The translations under genes were made by a program, and so were the position numbers. 64,000 nucleotides of DNA. Origin: Wocania arenilitoris (lineage in GTDB: Bacteria > Bacteroidota > Bacteroidia > Flavobacteriales > Flavobacteriaceae). Shown one piece after another: positions 17,537 to 25,667 of the stretch (position 1 is its first letter; the number at the start of each line of letters is the position of its first letter). The notes under the pieces were generated by a model, which was not told where the DNA came from, did not search any database, and worked only from the letters and a program-made list of their open reading frames with translations. The DNA lies in assembly GCF_021728535.1 (NCBI RefSeq), contig NZ_JAKKDU010000004.1, positions 197,021 through 261,020 on the forward strand, read 5' to 3'.

Positions 17537-18607
17537 TTAAGCAACTACACCTTGACAACTACTTCCTGCGCCAGCAGTACAACCGTAGCAATGTTGCGAG
17601 ATAACAATGTTTCGTCCTTCAAGTAGTGCCTCGTTATACTCCGAAATGTGTTTGGCTTTGCTGTTTACAGGTAGTTCTAGCATTTGATTAAAATCGCAAT
17701 CGTACAAAAATCCCTCCCAACTCACAGAAAGCGTATTAGTACACATAACGTTTGCAACAGCATTTGGATTGTAGGCCTCTACGAGCGCATACATATAATC
17801 TTCATAATTTTCTGAAGCAATTAAATAATCTAAAAATCGTGAAATTGGTAAATTAGTAATGGCAAATAAATTATGAAACTGAATATTGAAATCTTCTAAC
17901 AAAGCCTTTTTAAAATCTTTCTCCATAGCCATTTGATCTCCTGGTAAAAAAGCTCCAGACGGATTGTAAACCAAATCTAACTTTAAGTTATTTTCAGGCA
18001 TACCGTAACCTACTTTATTTAACATTTTTAAGGCTTGAATAGATGCGTCAAAAACACCATTTCCTCTTTGTTTATCGGTTTTTCCGCGTGTCCAATGTGG
18101 CATTGAGCTAACTACATGCACGTTGTGCTTTTTAAAGAATTCTGGTAAATCGTAATATTTTTTATTTGCACGAATAATGGTAAGGTTAGAACGCACTATA
18201 AAATCTTTAATACCAGCTTTGGCAGCTTCTTCTACAAACCATCTGAAATCTGGATTCATTTCTGGTGCACCTCCAGTTAAATCTAAGGTATGTGCATCAG
18301 TATTTTTTATAACTTTCAAACATTGCAACATGGTGTCGCGTGTCATTATTTCTTTTCGATCTGGACCAGCATCAACATGACAGTGTTCGCAAACCTGATT
18401 ACACATATAACCAACGTTTATTTGTAATATTTCTAATTTTTTTGCTTTAAGCGGAAATTGATTGGTTTCAGTAATTTTAGCTTTAAAGGTTGGTAATTCA
18501 CCATTTTGAAATATACCATTAGATAAAATTTCGAGTTGCTTATTGCTATTTGCTAAATCGCTTTTGCGCTTATGTAGGGATTGTGTTTTTAGTTTTGTCA
18601 TATTCAT
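17537..18607 (-). CDS. arsS: Arsenosugar biosynthesis radical SAM protein ArsS
   Basis: The 356-residue protein has the radical SAM cluster motif C69-x3-C73-x2-C76 (CNQVCEHC) followed by DAGPDRKE, then LDLTGGAPEM near 110. Near the C-terminus a second cysteine set (C340, C343, C351 in CYGCTAGAGSSC) matches the TIGR04167 family, in which some homologues have selenocysteine; here all are Cys codons. ArsS transfers the 5'-deoxyadenosyl group of SAM to dimethylarsenite, making the precursor of arsenosugars. It is 38 bases after the CMD-like gene and 32 bases before the rhodanese gene. Confidence 0.92.
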   Translation of the reverse strand: MNMTKLKTQSLHKRKSDLANSNKQLEILSNGIFQNGELPTFKAKITETNQFPLKAKKLEILQINVGYMCNQVCEHCHVDAGPDRKEIMTRDTMLQCLKVIKNTDAHTLDLTGGAPEMNPDFRWFVEEAAKAGIKDFIVRSNLTIIRANKKYYDLPEFFKKHNVHVVSSMPHWTRGKTDKQRGNGVFDASIQALKMLNKVGYGMPENNLKLDLVYNPSGAFLPGDQMAMEKDFKKALLEDFNIQFHNLFAITNLPISRFLDYLIASENYEDYMYALVEAYNPNAVANVMCTNTLSVSWEGFLYDCDFNQMLELPVNSKAKHISEYNEALLEGRNIVISQHCYGCTAGAGSSCQGVVA

Positions 18608-18645
18608 TTTCCAAATTAATGGAGTTTTCTTCGGTCTTCTAACTT

Positions 18646-18981
18646 TTACCCATCCAGTTTATTCACTTTATTCATCATTTGAACACCATGCACTAAGGTA
18701 GCGCCACTTTTTATGGCTGCACCAACGTGTAAAGCTTCCATCATTTCTTCTTTTGTTATACCGCGTTGCAAGCCGTCTTTAGTATAAGCATCAATACAAT
18801 ACGGGCATTGCTCGGTGTGAGAAACCGCTAATGCAATTAACGATTTTTCGCGGGCTGTAAGTGCGCCTTCTTCAAATACTTTTCCGTAGTATTCAAAAAA
18901 TTTATCTCCAAGCTCTTGGTTCCATTCACTTATTTTTCCAAACTTTTTTAAATCTGCTGGGTCGTAATATGTTTTTTGCAT
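18646..18981 (-). CDS. Arsenosugar-associated carboxymuconolactone decarboxylase-like protein (TIGR04169 type)
   Basis: The 111-residue protein is an AhpD/CMD-fold protein with the redox CxxC motif in HTEQCPYCIDAYTKDG (about residues 55-65) and EALHVGAAIKSG after it. The family accompanies arsS in Bacteroidota and may act as a thiol peroxidase or arsenic-redox helper; no activity is proven. It is the first gene of the arsenosugar operon. The intergenic space 18982-19104 must hold its promoter and that of the divergent antiporter, but I saw no clean match to the Bacteroidota consensus. Confidence 0.88.
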   Translation of the reverse strand: MQKTYYDPADLKKFGKISEWNQELGDKFFEYYGKVFEEGALTAREKSLIALAVSHTEQCPYCIDAYTKDGLQRGITKEEMMEALHVGAAIKSGATLVHGVQMMNKVNKLDG

Positions 18982-19104
18982 GTAAAAATTTTTGTCTAAA
19001 GATATAAATCTTAAAGGGTTCAGTCGATAAATTTTACATTACTTAACATAAATTATTTATATAGATTTTTAAATTTTATTTTAGCACAATTAAACTTAGG
19101 TATA

Positions 19105-20343
19105 ATGAACGATTATTTTTTTATAATAACAGTTTTAGTAACACTATCGGCAATTTTTGGATATGTTAATGTACGTTTTTTAAAATTACCAAACACTATT
19201 GGATTAATGCTAATTACTATTGTTTTTACTTTAGGTGTTTTTGCATTAAGTTATTTTGATTCTACACTTTTAAATGCCGAAAAATATATTATTACTCAAA
19301 TAGATTTTAAAGCGGTTTTGTTAGATGTTATGCTTAGTTTTCTCTTGTTTGCAGGAGCTTTACATACCAATTTTCAACAACTAAAAGTACAACGTTGGCC
19401 TGTTTTTGTGTTTGCAACTTTTGGAGTTTTAGTGTCTACATTTTTAGTTGGCATAAGCATGTTTTATATTTTAAAGCTAATTAATTTAGATATCGATTTT
19501 ATTTATTGCTTGTTGTTTGGAGCATTAATTTCGCCAACCGATCCTATTGCGGTTTTAGGTATTTTAAAGAAGGCAGGTGTGCCTAAAAAACTAGAGGTTA
19601 AAATTGTTGGGGAGTCTTTATTTAATGATGGTGTTGGTGTCGTTATATTTCTAACTATTTTTCAAATTGCTGCTTTAGGTGCTGGAGAGGTTGAGGCTTT
19701 TGATGTTTTTAGTCTTTTTGGTAAAGAAGTTTTTGGAGGTGTTTTATTAGGAGGGATTTTAGGATGGATTACTTATAGATTGATGAAGTCTATAGACGAT
19801 TACGATATTGAAGTTATTATAACTTTAGCAGCAGTTATGGGAGGAACTGTTATAGCACATAAACTCCATTTATCGGCACCTTTAGCAATGGTTACTGCAG
19901 GATTAATTGTTGGCAACGATACCGTTAGAGGTAATGCCATGTCTAAGATTACCGAAAATTATGTCGATAAATTTTGGGAACTTATAGATATTCTTTTAAA
20001 CACCATTTTATTTGTGCTTATTGGCATGGAAATGCTTGTTCTAGCTTTTGATGGCAAATATATTTTGGCAGGATTAATTGCCATTCCTATTATACTTTTA
20101 TGCAGATATACATCGTTATTATTCCCAATTAATTTCTTTAAAAAACGATTAGATTTTGTGCCAAAAACAAATTTAATAATGACTTGGGGCGGATTACGAG
20201 GTGGCATTTCAATAGCCTTAGCATTAGGTTTAACCGAAGCTATGCAACGCGATTTGTTTTTAGTGATTACCTATGTAGTGGTCGTGTTTTCAATTTTAGT
20301 GCAAGGACTTACAGTTGGCAAACTAGTTAAAAAAGTTAGTTGA
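19105..20343 (+). CDS. NhaP-type (CPA1) sodium:proton antiporter
   Basis: The 412-residue membrane protein has about 12 hydrophobic segments. It carries the CPA1 ion-site motifs ISPTDPIAVL near residue 147 and ESLFNDGVGVVIF near residue 172 (the ND pair). GGLRGGISIALAL near residue 360 is the late helix of the family. It exchanges cytoplasmic Na+ (or K+) for H+ at the inner membrane and fits a marine lifestyle; a second Na+/H+ antiporter of a different family, NhaD, is at 33095-34486. There is no C-terminal TrkA or cNMP domain. It ends 11 bases before the helicase gene. Confidence 0.9.
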   Translation: MNDYFFIITVLVTLSAIFGYVNVRFLKLPNTIGLMLITIVFTLGVFALSYFDSTLLNAEKYIITQIDFKAVLLDVMLSFLLFAGALHTNFQQLKVQRWPVFVFATFGVLVSTFLVGISMFYILKLINLDIDFIYCLLFGALISPTDPIAVLGILKKAGVPKKLEVKIVGESLFNDGVGVVIFLTIFQIAALGAGEVEAFDVFSLFGKEVFGGVLLGGILGWITYRLMKSIDDYDIEVIITLAAVMGGTVIAHKLHLSAPLAMVTAGLIVGNDTVRGNAMSKITENYVDKFWELIDILLNTILFVLIGMEMLVLAFDGKYILAGLIAIPIILLCRYTSLLFPINFFKKRLDFVPKTNLIMTWGGLRGGISIALALGLTEAMQRDLFLVITYVVVVFSILVQGLTVGKLVKKVS

Positions 20344-20354
20344 AGGGTTTTTAA

Positions 20355-22790
20355 ATGGATGTAAATAACGAATTAGATTTAGCTTGGGATTTTGTAAACA
20401 ATACAGATAGAAATGTATTTCTTACCGGAAAGGCAGGTACTGGTAAAACTACGTTTTTACATAAGCTTAAAATGAAATCGTTAAAGCGTATGGTTGTGGT
20501 CGCACCAACTGGTGTAGCAGCCATTAATGCCAAAGGCGTTACCATACACTCGTTTTTTCAAATGCCATTTGGTCCTATTTTACCAGATGCAGAATTGAAT
20601 AATTCTTCTAACTTCAATAGAAAATTTAATAAAACCAAAATCAATATAATCAAGTCTTTAGACCTTTTGGTTATTGACGAAATTAGTATGGTTCGTGCCG
20701 ATTTATTGGATGGCATTGATAAAACACTACGGCGTTTTAAAAATAAAAACAAAGTTTTTGGTGGCGTTCAATTATTAATGATTGGCGACTTACAGCAATT
20801 ATCGCCAGTAGTTAAAGACAATGAATGGCAATTACTAAAAGCGCATTATAAAAATGCCTTCTTTTTTAGTAGTCATGCGTATCAAAAATGTAACGCTATT
20901 ACTGTTGAGCTAAAACATATTTATAGGCAAGACAATCCTAAATTTATAAATATTTTAAATGAAATAAGAAACAATACATTAACTCAAGAATCTGCAAATG
21001 AACTAAACAAATGCTACCAACCCAATTTTGTGCCAAATGAAAAAGAAGGCTACATTGCTTTAACAACACATAATAATAAAGCAGAACAAACCAATAATGC
21101 AGAACTATCAAAACTAAAAACAAAAGCACATACTTATAAAGCAGTTGTAGAAGGTAAATTTCCTAATTATGCTTATCCTAATGACGAAAAACTAGAGTTA
21201 AAGGTTGGAGCGCAAGTTATGTTTATTAAAAATGATAGTTCTCCTGAAAAACGCTATTTCAATGGAAAAATTGGTAAAGTTATTTTATTAGATAAAGATG
21301 AAGTAGTTGTGAATTGTCCTGACGATGATTTTAACATTGTAACCACCCCCGAAGTTTGGGAAAACATTAATTATAATGTTGATGCTGAAACCAAAGCCAT
21401 TACCGAAAATAAAATAGGATCGTACACACAAATGCCTTTGCGATTAGCTTGGGCAATTACCATTCATAAAAGTCAAGGGTTAACTTTTGAAAAAGCTATT
21501 ATTGATGCTCAAGGCGCCTTTGCGCACGGACAAACTTATGTGGCATTAAGCCGATGTAAATCGTTGGAAGGTTTGGTGCTAAAAAACAAAATAAATTCCA
21601 ATCAAATAATTAGCGACAGCAATGTATTATCGTTTGTTAAAAATGCTGAAGATAATCAACCTGATGCATCCATTTTACAAGAATCGAAGTCTGAATTTCA
21701 ACTCAATTTAATTTCCGAATTATTTAATTTTTATAAGTTTTTATATCCTGTAAATCGAATTTTAGACATTTATTATAAAAACAGAACCGTTATTGAAGGG
21801 CAAATTGAAACACCTTTAAATACTATAAAACAAGCAGTAGCTAGTTTATTGAAAGTTAGTAATAGCTTTGAGGGGCAACTTAAAACGTTATCTAAATCTG
21901 ATGAAATTCCAGAATCGAGTAAAGTTATACAAGAGCGATTTACAAAAGCTATAAATTATTTTAGCGAGCAAACTAAAACTTACATTAGCGAGCCTTTTAA
22001 GACAATAGTTTTTACAACGGATAATAAAGAAATTAAAAAAGATATTAATAAGCAGTTGGATGCTATTGAAGAATTATTAGCCGCTAAATTATCATATTTT
22101 AAAGGTTTAGATAAAGGTTTTAATGTCAATACATTTTTAGAGTTGCGAGCAAAATCTGTTTTTCTGGCAAAAGATAAGCCTAAAAAACCACGTAAATCAG
22201 TTATTGATGGCACAACCAATGTGGAATTGTTTGAGTTATTACGAGTGCTTAGAAACGATATAGCCGAAGCAAATGATTTAATTCATTATCAAATTTTTAC
22301 TCAAAAAGCCTTGTATGAAATATGCGAAACCCTGCCCACTAACAAAAAAGAATTACTACAAGTTAACGGCATGGGTAAAGTAAGAGTAGAAAAATATGGC
22401 AGTGAGATATTAAAGGTTATTCATGCGTATTGCGATGAAAACAATATCGAGACTTCCACAGAACCCATTTTTTTTGAAGCAGAAAAACCAAAGAAAAAAC
22501 GAGGTGATACTAAAAATGAATCTCTAGAATTATTTAAAACAGGAAAATCAATAGACCAAATAGCAAACATAAGAGAATTAAACCCCAATACAATAGCAGG
22601 TCATTTAGCACATTTTATTCCTACTGGCGAGGTTAAAATAACCGATTTAATATCCGAAACACATTACGAAGAATTAAAGGAACTCATACCAAAACATAAA
22701 TTTGAAAACCTTTCAGATTTAAAGCATCAGTTAGATGATAAATATACTTATGGAGAATTGCGTTTGGTTTTGGATGATTTGACAAGCTAA
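20355..22790 (+). CDS. PIF1-like SF1 helicase with HRDC and C-terminal helix-turn-helix
   Basis: The 811-residue protein opens with Walker A LTGKAGTGKTTF (about 25-37), then VIDEISM (Walker B), GDLQQLSP, TIHKSQGLTFEKA and YVALSRCKSLEGL, the motif set of PIF1/RecD-like 5'-3' helicases. Towards the C-terminus an HRDC domain (about residues 645-715; LPTNKKELLQVNGMGKVR) and a helix-turn-helix (about 730-780; KSIDQIANIRELNPNT) are expected to bind DNA or help in repair. The combination is common in Flavobacteriaceae, so this is probably a core gene. Its stop lies only 13 bases before the left repeat of the accessory island. Confidence 0.88.
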   Translation: MDVNNELDLAWDFVNNTDRNVFLTGKAGTGKTTFLHKLKMKSLKRMVVVAPTGVAAINAKGVTIHSFFQMPFGPILPDAELNNSSNFNRKFNKTKINIIKSLDLLVIDEISMVRADLLDGIDKTLRRFKNKNKVFGGVQLLMIGDLQQLSPVVKDNEWQLLKAHYKNAFFFSSHAYQKCNAITVELKHIYRQDNPKFINILNEIRNNTLTQESANELNKCYQPNFVPNEKEGYIALTTHNNKAEQTNNAELSKLKTKAHTYKAVVEGKFPNYAYPNDEKLELKVGAQVMFIKNDSSPEKRYFNGKIGKVILLDKDEVVVNCPDDDFNIVTTPEVWENINYNVDAETKAITENKIGSYTQMPLRLAWAITIHKSQGLTFEKAIIDAQGAFAHGQTYVALSRCKSLEGLVLKNKINSNQIISDSNVLSFVKNAEDNQPDASILQESKSEFQLNLISELFNFYKFLYPVNRILDIYYKNRTVIEGQIETPLNTIKQAVASLLKVSNSFEGQLKTLSKSDEIPESSKVIQERFTKAINYFSEQTKTYISEPFKTIVFTTDNKEIKKDINKQLDAIEELLAAKLSYFKGLDKGFNVNTFLELRAKSVFLAKDKPKKPRKSVIDGTTNVELFELLRVLRNDIAEANDLIHYQIFTQKALYEICETLPTNKKELLQVNGMGKVRVEKYGSEILKVIHAYCDENNIETSTEPIFFEAEKPKKKRGDTKNESLELFKTGKSIDQIANIRELNPNTIAGHLAHFIPTGEVKITDLISETHYEELKELIPKHKFENLSDLKHQLDDKYTYGELRLVLDDLTS

Positions 22791-22803
22791 ATAAACAAAT
22801 GAT

Positions 22804-22820
22804 AACATTTGTACTATAAT
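22804..22820 (+). repeat. Left 17-bp direct repeat of the accessory island
   Basis: The sequence AACATTTGTACTATAAT occurs here and again, identical and in the same orientation, at 29168-29184. This copy lies 13 bases after the stop codon of the PIF1-like helicase and overlaps a small inverted repeat (ACAAATG / CATTTGT, 22797-22812). A 17-base match alone could arise by chance in such AT-rich DNA, but both copies sit at the ends of the accessory segment. It could be a target-site duplication or attachment site. Confidence 0.6.
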
Positions 22821-23097
22821 GTTCTGCGTTATGTAACTTGAGCTTTGGTAAAAGCGAAAGTTTAATACATCTTTTTTTTTATTTTTTTTCTTCTATAAAT
22901 TTTCTTTACAATGCTAATGGAACACTCTTTTTACGAAACGACGATAGGAGAGTAGTGAAATGTGTGTGCAATGATATTATACTAATTATTTCCTTTTTTA
23001 GTGTTATATTGTTTTAAAATGGATGAATTTTTCATTACCAATTTATATATTTGATATACGTTTCAAAATCAATTAATTTACCAAAACTCAATCTTGA
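22821..23097. other. Non-coding leader of the island GHKL gene
   Basis: No credible gene lies in these 277 bases. They include long T tracts (22870-22900) and AT-rich stretches such as TTTATATATTTGATATACG near 23042, which may hold the promoter of the GHKL gene, although no clear -33/-7 pair was found. Confidence 0.4.
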
Positions 23098-24978
23098 ATG
23101 AAGATAAATGTCATCAATGCTGCTAATTTGTTTTTTCCAACTCCTTCATTAGAATTAGTTCTTTTTGAAGCTATTGCAAATTCTATTGATGCAGAAGCAA
23201 GTAAGATTGATATTGATATAAATGTAGATTCTTTCGCAAAACCAGAAACTCTAAGCTTTATAATTAAAGATAATGGAGTTGGTTTTATTGATGAAAATTT
23301 TAGAAAATTTTCAAACCTATTAGAGGTTGAAGAAGAAGACCATAAAGGAATTGGAAGGTTGGTTTTTTTAAAATACTTTAAGTCTGTAAATGTTGTTAGT
23401 TATTATGATAAAAAGAAAAGAACATTTTCTTTTCATGGTAAGTTTGATGGAGAAAATGAGCTCAATGAGACAAAAGAAGAAGGACAAGGGACAACTTTAA
23501 CGTTTGAAAATTATTTTAAAGATAAGATTAAATCATATGATTATATAAAACCTAACGCGCTAAAAAAATCAATACTTTTTCACTTTTTCCCATTGTTTTA
23601 TGCTAAAAAAATTAAAAATGAAAATCTAATAATTACAATTAGACTTCAGACTAAAGATCCAAATATGGACTATGGATTTTTTAATGACACTAGTACTTTG
23701 GATATTTCTAAAATGTCCAAACTAGAAGAAATAACCTTCAACGAACAATCATTAGATTTTTTCCAAGACTTGCATATTTATTATTCAGTAAAAGAGAATC
23801 TTGAAGATGAATCTTTAATAACCGCTATTAGTGTAGATGGAAGAACAATACCAGTAAATATATTATCAAAAGAGAATATTCCTCGAGGATATGAAATTGT
23901 ATTCCTGCTTTTTTCAGATTATTTCACAGGAAAAGTGAATACTTCTAGGCAAGAACTTACTCTGGGTAAAGGAGAACTTAGAACAGTTACAAAAATATTT
24001 CAGGATAAAATAGGTGAAATTTTAAATGAAAAAATCCCATACATACAAAAAAGAAATACGGAAATTAATAAAGGCTTAAATGATAGATTTCCTCATTTAC
24101 AAGGATATTTTGATGAAAATTCTGTTGGTATTATTGATAGGAGCAAATCTTTAGAAATTGCTCAAAGTAAATTTTTTCAAGAACAAAAGGAAGTTTTGGA
24201 TTCAAGCTCTTTAACTGAAGAGTTATACCAAAAATCTTTGGAGATTTCATCAAGATTGTTAATGGAATATATTTTATATAGAAATATCATAATTAACAAG
24301 TTAAAAGAAATTGATTCGACTAATTCTGAAGATGATATACATAATATTATTATTCCTATGAGAAAGACTTATAAACAGTCTAATTTCATAAATGATTTAT
24401 ACACAAACAACGCTTGGTTACTAGATGACAAATACATGTCATATAATACGATTCTTAGTGATAAAGAAATGGATAAGTTGATTGATGAAATCACTTTTGA
24501 AGAAGAGGAAATTGAAAAAGATATTAAAAGGCCAGATATTGCGATTGTTTTTTCTGGAAATCCAGATAAAACAGAAAAAGTGGATGTTGTTATAATAGAA
24601 CTAAAGAAGCTTGGGTTGGATTTAGCAAAAAAAGAAAATGTAGTTAGCCAATTAAAACAAAGAGCTCGTAAATTATTGCAATATTATCCTGATAAAATTC
24701 AAAGAATATGGTTTTATGGAATTGTTGATATTGATGAAGAGTTTGAAATATCGTTATTAGAAGAAAAATTCGCGAATTTATATTCAACAGATAAGGTGTA
24801 TTACAAAGAACATTCTGTTATTTTAGATTATGAAACGAAAAAAGAAATCCCAGTTGGTTTATTCGTTCTTTCATTTGATGCATTTTTAAAAGATGCAGAA
24901 ACTAGGAATGCTACTTTTTTAAATTTATTAAAAGAAAGTTTTAAAAATGAAAGTAGTAAAGCAAAAAGTCATAATTAG
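23098..24978 (+). CDS. GHKL ATPase with C-terminal nuclease-like domain (candidate defence protein)
   Basis: The 626-residue protein has an N-terminal GHKL (Hsp90/MutL/histidine kinase-fold) ATPase: N-box with E24 and N28 (FEAIANSIDAEA), DNGVGF at 58-63, GIGRLVF at 84-90 and GQGTTLTF at about 129-136. A MutL-like transducer region follows (to about residue 330), then a helical middle. The C-terminus has D480, D496 and E501-x-K503 (VIIELKK) in a strand-helix setting like PD-(D/E)XK nucleases. No sensor, phospho-acceptor or transmembrane region is seen, so it is not a sensor kinase. The pairing of ATP-gated dimer and nuclease suggests DNA surveillance or phage defence; that role is inference. 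It is convergent with the DUF2290-like gene (45 bases apart). Confidence 0.75.
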   Translation: MKINVINAANLFFPTPSLELVLFEAIANSIDAEASKIDIDINVDSFAKPETLSFIIKDNGVGFIDENFRKFSNLLEVEEEDHKGIGRLVFLKYFKSVNVVSYYDKKKRTFSFHGKFDGENELNETKEEGQGTTLTFENYFKDKIKSYDYIKPNALKKSILFHFFPLFYAKKIKNENLIITIRLQTKDPNMDYGFFNDTSTLDISKMSKLEEITFNEQSLDFFQDLHIYYSVKENLEDESLITAISVDGRTIPVNILSKENIPRGYEIVFLLFSDYFTGKVNTSRQELTLGKGELRTVTKIFQDKIGEILNEKIPYIQKRNTEINKGLNDRFPHLQGYFDENSVGIIDRSKSLEIAQSKFFQEQKEVLDSSSLTEELYQKSLEISSRLLMEYILYRNIIINKLKEIDSTNSEDDIHNIIIPMRKTYKQSNFINDLYTNNAWLLDDKYMSYNTILSDKEMDKLIDEITFEEEEIEKDIKRPDIAIVFSGNPDKTEKVDVVIIELKKLGLDLAKKENVVSQLKQRARKLLQYYPDKIQRIWFYGIVDIDEEFEISLLEEKFANLYSTDKVYYKEHSVILDYETKKEIPVGLFVLSFDAFLKDAETRNATFLNLLKESFKNESSKAKSHN

Positions 24979-25023
24979 CTTGACATAAAATTACATTTTA
25001 ATACAACTGTTATTAAAAATATA

Positions 25024-25656
25024 TTACTCCTCTAAATACGAACAATCAGTATTTATATTTACCACACTCTCAAAATAATTTTCAATAATTAATTTGTTTA
25101 ACCCGAGTTTATATGTGCCGTAAGAAGAATAATTAATATCTAAATGATGTAAAGGATGTAGTTTAGCATCTTCTCTAACTGGATCATGGTCATATCTAAG
25201 ATAAGCTGGTTCAGAATGTAAAATAATCTCAAGTAAATCAATACCTGATGATTCAATATTAGTAGATTCGATGTAATAATCAACCAGAGATTGATTTAAT
25301 TGAAAAAGCCCATCTTTAAGGATTGAACTTGCCATAGAAACACTTTCACTTTCAATAATGGTTCCAGTAAAAGTAGAAACCTCTATAATATTGTTATAAT
25401 CATCTAAAAGCAATGTAAAGGGAAATGACACACTAAAGTATTTACCTTCTTGATAGAAAAATAATCTACTCATTCTATCGACTACAATTTTCATTTTAGA
25501 GTTACAATCATCTAAGTTAACTTCTTCAATGTCATTACCTATAAGAATGTACTGTAATGAATTAAGAATCAATCTTACATAATCCTCCTTATCCCTTATT
25601 GGGAAGAAAAAATCCTTTTCTTGAAAGGGAAGTATACCTTTTTCAATAATTTTCAT
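25024..25656 (-). CDS. DUF2290-like protein, partner of the SF1 helicase
   Basis: I do not recognise this 210-residue protein with certainty. It resembles DUF2290 proteins in the spacing of AYLRYDHDP (151-159) and HPLHHLDIN (167-175), a His/Asp-rich patch that could bind metal, and in the C-terminal LGLNKLI. There is no signal peptide or membrane segment, so it should be cytoplasmic. It begins 11 bases after the SF1 helicase gene in the same direction, which implies co-transcription and a shared job. Confidence 0.6.
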   Translation of the reverse strand: MKIIEKGILPFQEKDFFFPIRDKEDYVRLILNSLQYILIGNDIEEVNLDDCNSKMKIVVDRMSRLFFYQEGKYFSVSFPFTLLLDDYNNIIEVSTFTGTIIESESVSMASSILKDGLFQLNQSLVDYYIESTNIESSGIDLLEIILHSEPAYLRYDHDPVREDAKLHPLHHLDINYSSYGTYKLGLNKLIIENYFESVVNINTDCSYLEE

Positions 25657-25667
25657 AAAACCCTTTC

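Noticed and set aside
17537..17620. Selenocysteine in ArsS C-terminal motif
   Set aside because: Some family members use UGA there, but this reading frame has ordinary Cys codons and no in-frame TGA.
23098..24978. Two-component sensor kinase
   Set aside because: The GHKL fold is present but there is no DHp His region, sensor domain or membrane segment, and no response regulator nearby.
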